A DNA stretch of 64,000 bases from Calothrix sp. PCC 7103 (GCF_000331305.1 NZ_KB217478.1:6311646-6375645); one strand, 5' to 3'; shown: positions 43,863 through 54,679, numbered from the stretch's first letter. Made by a program: numbers and translations. The notes: generated by a model from the letters alone, not told the origin.

Positions 43863-46800
43863 TTAACCTGCTTGAGCTAGTTGTTGTTGATTTAAGTAGT
43901 AATAATGACCTTGTTTTGCAATTAACTCATCATGATTACCACTTTCTACTAATACACCGTGGTCTAATACCAAGATTAGGTCAGCGTTGCGTACTGTAGA
44001 AAGGCGGTGAGCAATAATAACGCTAGTGCGTCCCTTCAAAATAGTTTTTAGATTGTTTTGAATAATTCGTTCTGATTCTGAGTCTAGGTGACTAGTGGCT
44101 TCATCAAAAAGTAATAAGCGGGGATTTCCCATCAAAGCACGGGCAATAGCGATGCGTTGACGTTGCCCACCAGATAGCATTCCACCACCTTCACCTATTT
44201 GAGTTTCATAACCTAATGGAAGTTGCTGAATAAATTCATCAGCTCCTGCTAATTGTGCGGCTTGAATGATTTCTTCAAAAGAAGCATTTGGATAGGCAAT
44301 GGAGATATTTTCGCGAATGGTGCCACCAAATAAGAAAGTATCTTGATCTACAACACCTACTTGAGAGCGGAGAGAACGCAGAGAGATACTAGTGATATCA
44401 TGACCATCAATTAATACTTTGCCATCTGTCGGAGGATATAAACCCAAAATTAATTTGCTAAGAGTGGTTTTTCCAGAACCACTACGTCCGACTAAGGCTA
44501 CCATTTGCTCTGGCTTAACTTCAAAGTTGATATTTTCTAGGACGTTAGTCTGGCTTTCTGGATGATAGCGGAAGGTGACGTTTTGAAAGCGAATTCTTCC
44601 TTGAAGTTTACCTAGAGTCTTGCGAGGTATATTTTGCAAATCTTCTTCTGGTTCTGCTTCTAAGACATCATTAATGCGTTCAGTGGAAATAACAATTTCC
44701 TGTAATTCATTCCACAACAGTGAAAGTCTTTGAAAAGGACTAAGGACATTACCCACCAACATATTGAAAGCAACTAATTGTCCAATGGTAAGTTCGCCAT
44801 TAATTACTTGCGTAGCTCCATACCACATTAATCCAGTGCTTGTAAAGGTTTCGATAGCACCACTGATTACAGAGAGACGGTTTCCAATTACCTGAGCATT
44901 AAAGCCTTTTTTGATCAAATCATGTAACAACTCTTCCCAACGCCAGCGCACCGTTTGTTCAATTGCCAAGGAGCGGACAGTACGAATTCCCTGAAGGGAT
45001 TGGATGAGATAGCTGTTTTCTTCGGCGCCAGCATTAAAAACCTCTCTAGAAATGCGGCGTAAAATACTAGTGCTAGCTAGTGCCAATATAAAAAATGGTG
45101 GCACTGTTAACAGCACAAACAAAGTCATGCGCCAGCTATACGAAAGCATCAACCCTAAGTAAACAACCAACGTTAGCATATCCAGAACGATTGACAGCGT
45201 TTGACCAGTAAGGAAACGCTGAATTTTTTGGTTTTCTTGGACGCGCGAGACTATATCCCCGACATAACGTGACTCGAAGTAGGAAAGGGGTAAGCGGAAG
45301 GTATGTTTGATAAAACCTACCAACAAAGCAAGACTGACGCGGTTAGCAGTATGGTCGAGCAAGTATGCCCGTATTCCATTCATGCCGATACGGAACAAAC
45401 CGAAAACAATCATTCCCAAACCAACGGCATTTAAGGTGGCTACGCTGCGTTGCACCAGTACTCGATCTAGCAACAACTGGGTAAATATCGGTGTTACTAG
45501 TCCAAATATTTGCATCAGTACTGAAGCTATAAAAATTTCTATCAGTACTTTGTGGTGAGGTTTGATTAATTCAAAAAACTTCCAGAATGAGGCGCCCTCG
45601 GACTTAACATTGTTAACTAGCATTGTTGGTTGCAGCAACAAAGCATAGCCAGTCCAACCTGCTGCAAATTCTAAGCGTGTTAGGGTGCGCTGTCCAATTG
45701 CAGGGTCGCCAACAATTACTTGCTTGGGGGTGATTTCATAGACAACAATAAAATGTTTGCCTTCCCAGTGAGCAATGGCTGGCAGTGACTGTTCTGCTAA
45801 TTTATCAAGCGTAGCTTTGACGGGACGGCTTGCAAAACCCAAACTTTCCGCAGCAGCAGCGACTGCGCGTAGAGAGGCACCACTGCGACTGACATTAGTC
45901 ATATCCCGCAAGCGATTGACGCTAAAACGTTTACCCCAATAGTTACCAATCATCACCAAACAAGCGGCGCCGCAATCTGAGGCGCTTTGTTGAGCGTAGA
46001 ACGGATATTGCCGGGTCATTCGTCCCCACCAATGTCCTATTACTACCTTGGGACTAGGAAAGTAAGGACGCGATTTTTTTGGCTTTTCTGGGATTTCGTG
46101 ATAGCTTCGCGGAAAGGGAATTACCTTTTGATTCGATGAGCTAGTATCTCTTATACTTTCTCTAATATTTTCTGCTGCTGACCTTCTCGTGCGTGGCTGA
46201 GGTTGAGAGAAAACACGTTTTTCGTCGGGCGCCCCAAATTGTGCTAACTCATAACAGTGTTCAAGTGCTTTTTTGTAATTCGTATTCGATAGAGCATATA
46301 CAGTTGTTGGTTGTTCTATAAGCCAATTACCCTGTTTTGGATTGGTACAAATCTTACCTGGCGACAATAAAGTTCCGTTGCTATGCTGTATTTGCCCAAC
46401 CCGTATCATCAGCATGTTGCAATCTTTCAAGACCAGAAGAGCCTCTGATGCCTTAACATCGAGTGGCTCAAAAAGCAACAAAGCTTCAAGCATGGAGGGC
46501 GCCAATGATGGAGAACTGGGAAAATTAAAGTTTTGACGGCATAAAAGCATTAAATCCCAAATTTGCGCTTGCTTGTAAAGCTTGTCGCAAACAGAAGGAT
46601 ACTTATTCATCAACGGCTGCAACGTTTCAAAACTGAGGTAACACACCCTCAAGTTATGCGAAGCTCTCGCTACATACGAACTAAATTCGTCTTCATTAAA
46701 AAGAGTTGCCTCTCCAAATGATGCTCCCGGTGACAAAGTTATTATTAACTTCTCCAAGTCGTCTAAAAGTCTAACTCTACCTGCAAGGACAACATAAATA

Positions 46801-46955
46801 CCTCTTTCAGCATCTCTTAACTGCCAAAACTGCGTTGCAAGTGGCAGTTCCAATATTTGAACTGCTTGTAAACAACTTTGTAGTTCTTTTTGTGTAAAGT
46901 TTTCACCTAAAACTTTAGGAATTATTAAACTTAGTTCTTCCTGGAATCGCATCAT
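43863..46955 (-). CDS. C39-peptidase ABC exporter with N-terminal cNMP-binding-like domain
   Basis: 1030 residues. Residues ~1-130 resemble a cyclic-nucleotide-binding fold (GIYVVLAGRVRLLDD, SPGASFGEATLF). A second related segment reaches ~240. The C39 peptidase (~317-450) has QQSASDCGAACLVM with catalytic Cys at ~329, His in HWEGKHFIVVYEI and Asp in VVGDPAIG; it cuts leaders after GG. Six helices follow, then the ATPase (ALVGRSGSGKTTLSKLILGL, SGGQRQRIAIARAL, LLLFDEATSHLD). GAGGGGG lies five bases before the ATG at 46955. It should cleave and export the GG-leader peptides encoded downstream. Confidence 0.93.
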   Translation of the reverse strand: MMRFQEELSLIIPKVLGENFTQKELQSCLQAVQILELPLATQFWQLRDAERGIYVVLAGRVRLLDDLEKLIITLSPGASFGEATLFNEDEFSSYVARASHNLRVCYLSFETLQPLMNKYPSVCDKLYKQAQIWDLMLLCRQNFNFPSSPSLAPSMLEALLLFEPLDVKASEALLVLKDCNMLMIRVGQIQHSNGTLLSPGKICTNPKQGNWLIEQPTTVYALSNTNYKKALEHCYELAQFGAPDEKRVFSQPQPRTRRSAAENIRESIRDTSSSNQKVIPFPRSYHEIPEKPKKSRPYFPSPKVVIGHWWGRMTRQYPFYAQQSASDCGAACLVMIGNYWGKRFSVNRLRDMTNVSRSGASLRAVAAAAESLGFASRPVKATLDKLAEQSLPAIAHWEGKHFIVVYEITPKQVIVGDPAIGQRTLTRLEFAAGWTGYALLLQPTMLVNNVKSEGASFWKFFELIKPHHKVLIEIFIASVLMQIFGLVTPIFTQLLLDRVLVQRSVATLNAVGLGMIVFGLFRIGMNGIRAYLLDHTANRVSLALLVGFIKHTFRLPLSYFESRYVGDIVSRVQENQKIQRFLTGQTLSIVLDMLTLVVYLGLMLSYSWRMTLFVLLTVPPFFILALASTSILRRISREVFNAGAEENSYLIQSLQGIRTVRSLAIEQTVRWRWEELLHDLIKKGFNAQVIGNRLSVISGAIETFTSTGLMWYGATQVINGELTIGQLVAFNMLVGNVLSPFQRLSLLWNELQEIVISTERINDVLEAEPEEDLQNIPRKTLGKLQGRIRFQNVTFRYHPESQTNVLENINFEVKPEQMVALVGRSGSGKTTLSKLILGLYPPTDGKVLIDGHDITSISLRSLRSQVGVVDQDTFLFGGTIRENISIAYPNASFEEIIQAAQLAGADEFIQQLPLGYETQIGEGGGMLSGGQRQRIAIARALMGNPRLLLFDEATSHLDSESERIIQNNLKTILKGRTSVIIAHRLSTVRNADLILVLDHGVLVESGNHDELIAKQGHYYYLNQQQLAQAG

Positions 46956-46958
46956 CAA

Positions 46959-48766
46959 GACCCCCTCAGTCAGCTTTCAACATGAATACGACTATTTGCC
47001 ACAAGTACATTTATATAGTTATGCCTTTACGTGTGTTCATATTGACAGTAACTGGTGTTGGAGGGTCTTTAAAAAGCTGCTGTAGTAACCTTGATAACTC
47101 TGGCAGGCGCCAAAAAATCTTTGGTTTGGAACTTGTTGTATTACGAGCTTTCGTGACATAATTCTATATAAGTAGCTATCAACTAAATTTGGGTACGTAA
47201 GTTCCTAGCAACTTATAGAATCCTCTGATCAGGCTATAGTTGCTTAAGCTATGCTAGCTCTTTAAAGCTAGAAGATAGCGAGTTAGGTGGTATGCGACTT
47301 AATTAAGTTGTTTTCCCCTTATGATTGCCAGTCTAGGGGGAATTTACTTTCTTAAGACATGTATTTCATGTTTATTATTTTATTCTCTTAACAGAATTTA
47401 CAGCTTCGTGAAAATACATTACTACACTCAACAGCATTCTACAGTTCGTCTATGTTAATACGACGATATCAAAGATATTTTATAGGTATCTATGAGCAGT
47501 TATAGTTTGACTATAGTGACTTTAATGCATATCCGAAAAGCTCAGATTTCTAATGCATCACAATTCTTCTGTCAGCGAGCAAATCCCACCTAATTATTAA
47601 TACTTAATTTGCTCTTAATATCTGACATATACAACCTATTCAGGCAAGCAGTTTCAAATGCCAAGCTAGACTCTAATCACAAGATGATTAAGGAAACAAT
47701 TCTTTTTGTGTATTTTAAGCTGCGGTAAGCCACAACCTAGCAGTATCTCTATACGGTGTCTATTCTGGCAACGAACTAAGTACTCTGATAGTCGGAAAAG
47801 CAATACCTTAGTTATATAAATTCAATGAACTAATGCCATTTTGACAAACTATGTAAATCGCAAAATGACTTTGACACAAATTAGCATAGTCGCATGTAAC
47901 AGAAAGCAATACACAATTTTTTTGCGCTTACTTTTCAAACCGTTACCAATAACGTGCTGCTACTTTATTAATCTCGTTTATTAACAAATATCGCAGCGCC
48001 TAATACAAATTAATTTTACCATATTTTTATTTTTGCACCTTGATTCATTTTACTATTCAGTAATTATTATTACACTTCTATGAATCATGTCAACAAAAAC
48101 TGCCGTTCTTTACACTTTCATTAAATAAGCGCAAAAAACTTCACCGAAAAAAAATATATTTTGTTGCCGTTTATAGTGTATAATCAGCCAACTTTAATTT
48201 GTACTTTAATTTGTACTGTTTGTAAAATATTTATCAATTGCTTTACTAGATAGAGGCACCAAATTGTTAGATACTAGTATTATTATATACACAGTTATAG
48301 CTTTAAGCAAACAAGAAGACACAAAGAAAAAATCAAATCGCGAACCAAAATAATATTTCATTAAGTAATAATCTTTACAAGTAGCACTAAAATCTTAAAA
48401 CCTATTAGCAAGTATACTTCATCACGCGCAAGTTCAATGACTTTATGAATATATAAGATTTTACATTAGTTAGTAATTATCTAAAAATTATTGTATCACT
48501 ATTTAACCATAAAATCAACTTTTTATATTAATATCGAGCGATGCAGGCAAATAATCGTGTTATACTGGCGATGCCAGCAATGTAACAATATTTTAATCAA
48601 AATTGCTTAGAAATCAGAATAACATAAAATTGCATCTACCAAAAGTAGTAAAGTTTGTTTTTTGTAACGACTGTGGCTGTTGTATGAATTTTAGGTTTTT
48701 CCGTGTCACTATATAGATGGATGGAAACGCTTGAATGAATGCAGCATTACAGCATAAGATAAAATT
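46959..48766. other. 1.8 kb non-coding region between the peptide locus and rnz
   Basis: Strongly AT-rich, no frame with coding character on either strand, and only one GGCGCC (47105). It must hold the promoter of the ABC-hlyD operon (leftward) and that of rnz (rightward). Two small hairpins stand out: CTAGCT-CTTTAA-AGCTAG near 47258-47275, and CCCC...GGGG around 47315-47340. No tRNA or named RNA can be recognised. Much of it may be decayed sequence. Confidence 0.5.
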
Positions 48767-49738
48767 GTGCAGATAACATTTTTAGGAACAAGTTCCGGAG
48801 TCCCAACGCGCGCGCGCAATGTTTCGAGTGTAGCTTTGAGATTACCTCAAAGAGCAGAATTGTGGTTATTTGACTGCGGAGAGGGTACGCAGCACCAGAT
48901 ATTAAGGAGTGACTTGAAGGTCAGCCAACTGTCTCGAATATTTATTACCCACATGCACGGAGACCATATATTTGGTTTGATGGGGCTTTTGGCAAGTTGT
49001 GGTTTAGCAGGTAACGTTGACCGTGTTGATATTTACGGGCCTGCTGGGTTAAATGAGTATCTTCAAGCTTGTTCGCGTTACTCGCACACGCATTTTTCCT
49101 ATCCAGTGAAAGTTCATGCTGTCCGTCCGGGGGTTGTATACGAAGACGAGGAATTTAGTGTTATTTGTGGTCAGTTAAACCATCGCGTCACTGCATACGG
49201 GTATCGTATTGTAGAAAAAGACCGAGTGGGACGCTTTGATGTTGAAAAAGCTAAAGAACTTGAAATACCTCCTGGTCGTATTTATGGTCAGTTAAAACGT
49301 GGTGAAACTGTGACTCTCAACGACGGACGCATAATTAATGGTAGTGATTTATGTGGACCAACCGAGATTGGACGTAAGATTGCTTATTGTACTGATACTG
49401 TGTTTTGTGATGGCGCCGTAGAACTAGCCCAAGATGCTGATGTGCTTATTCATGAAGCTACTTTTGCTCATCAAGATTCTGACATGGCTTTTCAGCGTTT
49501 GCATTCTACAACTACAATGGCAGCACAAACTGCACTTGCATCTGGAACGCATCGTTTAATAATGACTCACTTTAGTCCTCGTTATGCTCCAGGTAATAGC
49601 GTTGAACTTAAAGATTTACTTTTAGAAGCTCGCGCTATTTTCCCAAATACCGATATGGCACATGATTTTATGACTTATGAAGTTCCACGGCGCCGAAAAA
49701 GTGAAAAGTTGAAAGTGCTGAGTGCTGAGTTAAGTTAG
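48767..49738 (+). CDS. rnz: Ribonuclease Z
   Basis: A 323-residue metallo-beta-lactamase-fold nuclease that trims tRNA 3' ends. It shows [42 protein letters not shown] (zinc ligands), [26 protein letters not shown] and MTHFSPRY. The start is a GTG ([10 protein letters not shown]). The last ~10 residues ([11 protein letters not shown]) are encoded by repeat-like DNA that continues downstream, so the C-terminal tail was probably acquired from a repeat. Confidence 0.95.
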   Translation: MQITFLGTSSGVPTRARNVSSVALRLPQRAELWLFDCGEGTQHQILRSDLKVSQLSRIFITHMHGDHIFGLMGLLASCGLAGNVDRVDIYGPAGLNEYLQACSRYSHTHFSYPVKVHAVRPGVVYEDEEFSVICGQLNHRVTAYGYRIVEKDRVGRFDVEKAKELEIPPGRIYGQLKRGETVTLNDGRIINGSDLCGPTEIGRKIAYCTDTVFCDGAVELAQDADVLIHEATFAHQDSDMAFQRLHSTTTMAAQTALASGTHRLIMTHFSPRYAPGNSVELKDLLLEARAIFPNTDMAHDFMTYEVPRRRKSEKLKVLSAELS

Positions 49739-49782
49739 GAGTGAGGAGTTAGAATTTAGGAGTTAGGAGTTAGAAGTTAGAA
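49711..49782 (+). repeat. Tandem heptamer-like repeats (GTGCTGA, GAGTTAG)
   Basis: GTGCTGA is repeated with small changes at the end of rnz. It is followed by several copies of GGAGTTA/GAAGTTAGA down to about 49782. Short tandem repeats of seven bases are typical of filamentous cyanobacteria. Confidence 0.7.
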
Positions 49783-49790
49783 CTCACTAC

Positions 49791-50168
49791 TTATTCAAAT
49801 GCTCGCATGTTGTACTCGGTGGGGTCAAAGTTTCGGGGAAACCTTGTACTGGTGTCGTAGATAGAATCAATAAAGTTGGCGCCGTAGTATTTTATATAGT
49901 GAAGTTTCGCACCTCGAAGGTTGGCTTGTTGAAAGTTGGCGCCACTTATATTTGCTCGCGTTAAATTTACTTGCGCTAAGTTAGCTAACGATAAATTTGC
50001 TCCCCACAATTTGGCTTTGGCAAGGTTGGCACCTGTTAAGTCCGCTCCCCATAGATTAATTCCAGGTAAATAGGCGCCTATTAACTTGACTTGACTCAAG
50101 TTAACACCCGAAAAGTTACGTTCTCCTTTTTCATAACGCCGTATCAATTCAAGAGCGTCCATAATCAA
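49791..50168 (-). CDS. Pentapeptide-repeat protein
   Basis: 125 residues with about 16 pentapeptide repeats of the A(D/N)LXX type between residues ~20 and ~100 (NLWGADLTGANLAKAKLWGA, NLSLANLAQVNLTRANISGA), forming a right-handed square helix. The N-terminal DALELIRRYEKGERNF is the typical cap. Function unknown; soluble. It converges with rnz and is divergent from sixA. Confidence 0.9.
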   Translation of the reverse strand: MIMDALELIRRYEKGERNFSGVNLSQVKLIGAYLPGINLWGADLTGANLAKAKLWGANLSLANLAQVNLTRANISGANFQQANLRGAKLHYIKYYGANFIDSIYDTSTRFPRNFDPTEYNMRAFE

Positions 50169-50225
50169 TTATTGCGGGAGCGCTATATGGATTTATTCTT
50201 ATTTTAGTAGACTTGAGTTATAAAA

Positions 50226-50720
50226 ATGGAACTTTACTTATTTCGTCACGGTATCGCTGAAGAAAAAAGCGAAGATATACAAGATGAAGCGCGCAAGCTG
50301 ACCAAAGAGGGAAAACATAAAACTGAGAAGGTCGCGAAACGACTGGTTGAGCTTGGTTTAAAATTTGACACGATTATTACAAGCCCTTTAGTACGCGCAC
50401 ACTCTACGGCATCCATACTTATGGAAGCGGGACTTAGTAAAAAGTTGGAAGAATCAGGTTACTTGGCGCCTAACGGGTCATTATCAGGTTGGATAGAAAA
50501 TTGGTTAGTTCAACAAAAATTTGAGATGGATTATAAGCTAGTGTTGGTTGGACATGAACCAGATTTAAGTAGCTGGGCAGAGCTTTTGGTGTGGGGAGAA
50601 GCCAAGGGCAACATAGTCCTAAAAAAAGCGGGTATGATCGGGGTAAAGCTGCCAGAAAACGCTGCTCCCTTGGGTAACAGTCAAATGTTTTGGTTGACAC
50701 CACCCAAGTACTTCCTCTAA
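50226..50720 (+). CDS. sixA: Phosphohistidine phosphatase SixA
   Basis: 164 residues of the histidine phosphatase fold. The catalytic RHG lies at the start (ELYLFRHGIAEEK), with a second arginine in ITSPLVRAHSTASIL and the second histidine in LVGHEPDLSSW. SixA removes phosphate from phosphohistidine on relay proteins; in cyanobacteria its target is not settled. Length is typical. Confidence 0.92.
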   Translation: MELYLFRHGIAEEKSEDIQDEARKLTKEGKHKTEKVAKRLVELGLKFDTIITSPLVRAHSTASILMEAGLSKKLEESGYLAPNGSLSGWIENWLVQQKFEMDYKLVLVGHEPDLSSWAELLVWGEAKGNIVLKKAGMIGVKLPENAAPLGNSQMFWLTPPKYFL

Positions 50721-50833
50721 CGGGATATTCGACGTTTCAGAAAAAAATCTGTTAGAACGGATACTGTTGTGGTAGTAAGTATTTCTGGTAAGTTAAGCCA
50801 GAGCAACTTTTTAACTTTTCTGATGGTATTGCC

Positions 50834-51970
50834 ATGATGGTGTGCGAATATAAGCCCGGTTTGGAAGGCATTCCTGCCGCCGAATCTAGTATTAGTTTTG
50901 TCGATGGGCAAAAAGGAATTCTTGAATATCGTGGCATCCGAATCGAGGAACTCGCTTTTAAGAGTACATTTTTAGAAACAGCATACCTTTTAATTTGGGG
51001 CGAACTTCCTACGAAGCAAGAAATAGCAGAGTTTGAAGAAGAAGTTAAAATGAATCGCCGAATTAAGTACCGCATTCGCGACATGATGAAATCTTTTCCA
51101 GAAAGCGGTCACCCAATGGATGCTCTTCAAGCCTCTGCTGCTGCTTTAGGCTTATTTTACTCACGACGCGATTTGCACAATCCTGTATATATTCGTGATG
51201 CTGTAGTTCGCCTTCTCGCCACAATTCCGACTATGGTCGCAGCATTTCAGTTGATGCGACAAGGTAATGACCCAGTACGCCCACACGATGAACTTGACTA
51301 TTCAGGCAACTTCTTGTATATGCTGAATGAGAGGATGCCTGACCCACTAGCCGCACGTATTTTTGATGTATGCTTGATTCTTCACGCAGAGCATACTATG
51401 AATGCTTCAACTTTTAGTGCGCGGGTAACAGCATCAACATTGACTGACCCATACGCTGTAGTAGCTAGTGCAGTTGGCACTTTGGGAGGCCCTTTGCATG
51501 GTGGGGCAAACGAAGAAGTGATCCAGATGCTTGAGGAAATTGGCTCAGTCGAGAATGTACGTCCTTATATTGAGGACTGTATACAACGCAAAGCCAAAAT
51601 TATGGGGTTTGGGCACCGCGTTTATAAAGTTAAAGACCCGCGCGCGACTATTCTACAAGATTTAGCCCAACAGCTATTTGCCAAATTTGGGCATGATAAA
51701 TATTTTGACATTGCTCAAGAAATGGAGCGAGTAGTGGAAGAAAAGTTAGCTCATAAAGGTATTTACCCCAACGTTGACTTTTATTCTGGTTTGGTGTACA
51801 GAAAAATGGAAATTCCAACCGACCTATTTACTCCTATTTTCGCAATTGCGCGCGTCGCAGGTTGGTTAGCCCATTGGAAAGAGCAACTGGAAGAAAACCG
51901 CATTTTTCGTCCAACTCAGGTATATAACGGGCACCACGAAGTCAGTTATACACCCATAGAACAACGCTAA
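50834..51970 (+). CDS. gltA: Citrate synthase
   Basis: 378 residues, the short prokaryotic type II-like form. Catalytic residues lie in CLILHAEHTMNASTF, GGPLHGGANEEV and GFGHRVYKVKDPR, and the substrate-binding part is YSGLVYRKMEIPTDLF. It condenses oxaloacetate and acetyl-CoA, feeding 2-oxoglutarate and nitrogen assimilation in cyanobacteria. The start is the first ATG of the doublet MMVCEYKPG. Confidence 0.94.
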   Translation: MMVCEYKPGLEGIPAAESSISFVDGQKGILEYRGIRIEELAFKSTFLETAYLLIWGELPTKQEIAEFEEEVKMNRRIKYRIRDMMKSFPESGHPMDALQASAAALGLFYSRRDLHNPVYIRDAVVRLLATIPTMVAAFQLMRQGNDPVRPHDELDYSGNFLYMLNERMPDPLAARIFDVCLILHAEHTMNASTFSARVTASTLTDPYAVVASAVGTLGGPLHGGANEEVIQMLEEIGSVENVRPYIEDCIQRKAKIMGFGHRVYKVKDPRATILQDLAQQLFAKFGHDKYFDIAQEMERVVEEKLAHKGIYPNVDFYSGLVYRKMEIPTDLFTPIFAIARVAGWLAHWKEQLEENRIFRPTQVYNGHHEVSYTPIEQR

Positions 51971-51978
51971 AAAAGTAA

Positions 51979-52000
51979 AAAGTGCGCTCGAGCGCACTTT
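51979..52000. terminator. 22 bp perfect palindrome after gltA
   Basis: AAAGTGCGCTC is followed directly by its reverse complement, nine bases after the gltA stop, and a partial copy (GAGCGCACTTTCTT) follows at about 52018. It can fold into a strong stem ending in TTT, a probable terminator. Confidence 0.6.
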
Positions 52001-52268
52001 CAACTCAGCACTCTAGGAGCGCACTTTCTTAATCAATACCATAAGTAGAAATCGTATTAGTTTTGCGTCGGGCAAAAACCAACCAACGATATACTAAACA
52101 TGGGGTCAGCCTAAAGGGTTGCAAAAAATCTTAAATTTACCTAGCAATTAGATACAATGCGAAAGGTAAGTTTATATTACTTTACATATCAGATTGTCAA
52201 AGACTAAGTATCAATAACTACATAGGGATATGTATCCCTACATGAACGTTGACTTAAAGAGCGGAAAA
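52001..52268. other. Region upstream of the ndh operon
   Basis: No gene. The AGGGATA/TATCCCT inverted repeat (52222-52237, two-base spacer) lies about 30 bases before the ndhA start and could bind a regulator or mask an upstream ATG at 52242. The ndh promoter should be here. Confidence 0.4.
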
Positions 52269-53387
52269 ATGAACTCAGGAATTGATCTGCAAGGAACTTT
52301 TATTGATTCCCTAAAGCAGTTGGGACTACCAGCAGGTACTGCGAAGGCCATTTGGATGCCTTTGCCAATGATTGTAATGCTGATAGGCGCCACTGTTGGG
52401 GTATTGGTCTGTGTATGGCTGGAACGAAAGATATCAGCGGCAGCACAACAGCGGATTGGTCCTGAATATATCGGTCCTTTAGGATTACTGGCGCCAGTTG
52501 CAGATGGTCTGAAGCTGGTTTTTAAAGAAGATGTAGTACCAGCATTGGCAGACCCATTGCTGTTTACCCTCGGTCCAATCATTGTTGTATTACCTGTATT
52601 CTTGTCCTACCTGATAGTACCGTTTGGACAAAACCTGATAATTACAGATGTTGGAATGGGCGTATTTTTATGGATTGCTTTATCAAGCGTTCAACCAATA
52701 GGGTTGTTAATGGCTGGTTACGCATCCAATAACAAATATTCGCTTTTAGGTGGTTTGCGAGCAGCAGCACAATCTATTAGCTACGAAATTCCCCTAGCGC
52801 TATCTGTGTTAGCAATTGTGATGATGTCCAATAGTCTTAGCACTATTGATATTGTTAACCAACAATCAGGCTACGGCATTTTAGGTTGGAACGTTTGGCG
52901 CCAACCTGTTGGATTCATTATTTTCTGGATAGCAGCTTTGGCTGAGTGCGAACGGATGCCATTTGACTTACCTGAAGCTGAGGAAGAATTAGTTGCAGGT
53001 TATCAAACTGAATATTCGGGGATGAAGTTCGCGCTTTTTTACCTTAGCTCCTACGTTAACCTTGTACTCTCTGCTTTACTTGTATCTGTTTTATATCTCG
53101 GTGGTTGGGACTTTCCTGTCCCCCTAACCTTGATTGCAAGTTGGTTGGGAGTTAGTGTTACTGACCCCGTGTTGCAGGTTGTTGCTGCGACTGTGGGTAT
53201 AACTATGACTTTACTCAAAGCTTACTTCCTCGTATTCCTTGCTATTTTGCTACGTTGGACTGTTCCACGGGTTCGCATTGACCAACTTCTGGATTTGGGT
53301 TGGAAGTTTTTGCTACCTGTCGCTTTGGTAAATTTACTGTTGACTGCGGCTTTGAAATTAGCTTTCCCCGTTGCTTTTGGGGGCTAA
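52269..53387 (+). CDS. ndhA: NAD(P)H-quinone oxidoreductase subunit 1
   Basis: 372 residues with eight membrane helices; the NDH-1 membrane-arm subunit that forms the quinone site with the peripheral arm. Conserved loops are [23 protein letters not shown] (first loop), [13 protein letters not shown], and the acidic quinone-chamber loop [23 protein letters not shown], followed by [17 protein letters not shown] chose the ATG at 52269 (MNSGIDLQG) over an upstream one at 52230. First gene of ndhA-I-G-E. Confidence 0.96.
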   Translation: MNSGIDLQGTFIDSLKQLGLPAGTAKAIWMPLPMIVMLIGATVGVLVCVWLERKISAAAQQRIGPEYIGPLGLLAPVADGLKLVFKEDVVPALADPLLFTLGPIIVVLPVFLSYLIVPFGQNLIITDVGMGVFLWIALSSVQPIGLLMAGYASNNKYSLLGGLRAAAQSISYEIPLALSVLAIVMMSNSLSTIDIVNQQSGYGILGWNVWRQPVGFIIFWIAALAECERMPFDLPEAEEELVAGYQTEYSGMKFALFYLSSYVNLVLSALLVSVLYLGGWDFPVPLTLIASWLGVSVTDPVLQVVAATVGITMTLLKAYFLVFLAILLRWTVPRVRIDQLLDLGWKFLLPVALVNLLLTAALKLAFPVAFGG

Positions 53388-53467
53388 CAAAGAGTCAGGA
53401 GTTTAAGTAAGGTGGGCAGTGCCCACCATACATGTCATAACTCATAACTTTAAAAGAGAGAGAAACT

Positions 53468-54052
53468 ATGCTTAAATTCCTCAAACAAGTTGGCGATTAC
53501 GCGAAAGAAGCGGTACAAGCTGCTAAGTATATTGGTGAAGGTCTTTCTGTTACCTTCGACCACATGCAGCGGCGCCCTGTTACCGTTCAGTATCCTTATG
53601 AGAAGTTAATTCCTAGTGAACGGTTTCGCGGTCGTATCCATTTTGAATTTGATAAATGTATTGCTTGTGAAGTCTGTGTACGGGTATGTCCTATTAATTT
53701 GCCTGTAGTTGATTGGGAATTTGATAAGGCTTCTAAGAAGAAAAAGCTCAAACACTATAGTATTGACTTTGGTGTTTGTATTTTCTGCGGTAACTGTGTT
53801 GAATATTGTCCTACTAACTGTTTATCGATGACAGAAGAGTATGAGCTTTCAACTTATGACCGCCACGAGTTGAATTATGATAACGTTGCCCTTGGTCGCT
53901 TACCTTATAAGGTTACTGACGACCCAATGGTGACACCTTTACGCGAACTTGTGTACTTACCAAAGGGTGTTATGGAGCCTCATGGACTTCCTGCTGATGC
54001 ACCTCGTCCCGGCGCCCGTCCTCAAGACTTAATCGAACAAGCGGAAAAATAA
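53468..54052 (+). CDS. ndhI: NAD(P)H-quinone oxidoreductase subunit I
   Basis: 194 residues with two [4Fe-4S] motifs, [12 protein letters not shown] and [12 protein letters not shown], carrying electrons from ferredoxin-side clusters towards plastoquinone. The N-terminal helix lies along the membrane. GAGAGAG precedes the ATG. Eighty bases after ndhA, which includes a repeat-like GGTGGGCAGTGCCCACC hairpin. Confidence 0.96.
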   Translation: MLKFLKQVGDYAKEAVQAAKYIGEGLSVTFDHMQRRPVTVQYPYEKLIPSERFRGRIHFEFDKCIACEVCVRVCPINLPVVDWEFDKASKKKKLKHYSIDFGVCIFCGNCVEYCPTNCLSMTEEYELSTYDRHELNYDNVALGRLPYKVTDDPMVTPLRELVYLPKGVMEPHGLPADAPRPGARPQDLIEQAEK

Positions 54053-54064
54053 AGGATAAGTAAA

Positions 54065-54670
54065 GTGAATTTAGCTTCCGGTGTACAAACTGTTTCGTTC
54101 GTTATCCTAGCGCTGATGGTTATTGGTAGTGCGTTAGGTGTTGTTTTATTTGATAACATCGTCTATTCCGCTTTTTTGTTGGGTGGAGTTTTTGCTGGTA
54201 TTGCTGGCTTGTATTTGTTGCTGAATGCTGATTTTGTCGCCGCAGCACAACTACTCGTTTATGTCGGCGCCATCAACGTTTTGATTTTGTTTGCCATTAT
54301 GTTGGTAAACAAGCGTCAAAATTTTGTTCCTTATCCTACAGCTTGGGTACGCAAAGCACTGACTGCTGTTGTCAGCTTTGGACTATTTGCTCTTCTCAGT
54401 ACAATGGTTCTAGCAACTCCTTGGTCACTTTCTACACTTGCTCCGGCGCCACAACCCATCATAGTAATTGGGGAACATTTCTTTAGTGACTTTTTATTAC
54501 CTTTTGAACTTGCTTCTGTACTGTTGCTAATGGCAATGGTTGGTGCAATTATTCTGGCGCGTCGCGAGTATTTACCAGAAGTTACTCCTTCAGATTTGCG
54601 ACAAACAGTTTTGACTTTACCTGAACGTCCGAGAGAATTAGTCTCATCGGTTGAGAATGAACTATCGTAG
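54065..54670 (+). CDS. ndhG: NAD(P)H-quinone oxidoreductase subunit 6
   Basis: 201 residues with five membrane helices, starting at a GTG. It carries the NdhG core LLNADFVAAAQLLVYVGAINVLILFAIML and the last helix LASVLLLMAMVGAIILARRE. It is part of the proton-translocating membrane arm. Twelve bases after ndhI. Confidence 0.95.
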   Translation: MNLASGVQTVSFVILALMVIGSALGVVLFDNIVYSAFLLGGVFAGIAGLYLLLNADFVAAAQLLVYVGAINVLILFAIMLVNKRQNFVPYPTAWVRKALTAVVSFGLFALLSTMVLATPWSLSTLAPAPQPIIVIGEHFFSDFLLPFELASVLLLMAMVGAIILARREYLPEVTPSDLRQTVLTLPERPRELVSSVENELS

Positions 54671-54679
54671 AAATAATTT

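Noticed and set aside
47258-47340. Small RNA gene based on two hairpins
   Set aside because: Neither hairpin has a promoter, terminator or family resemblance that I can defend, so they are mentioned only within the gap description.
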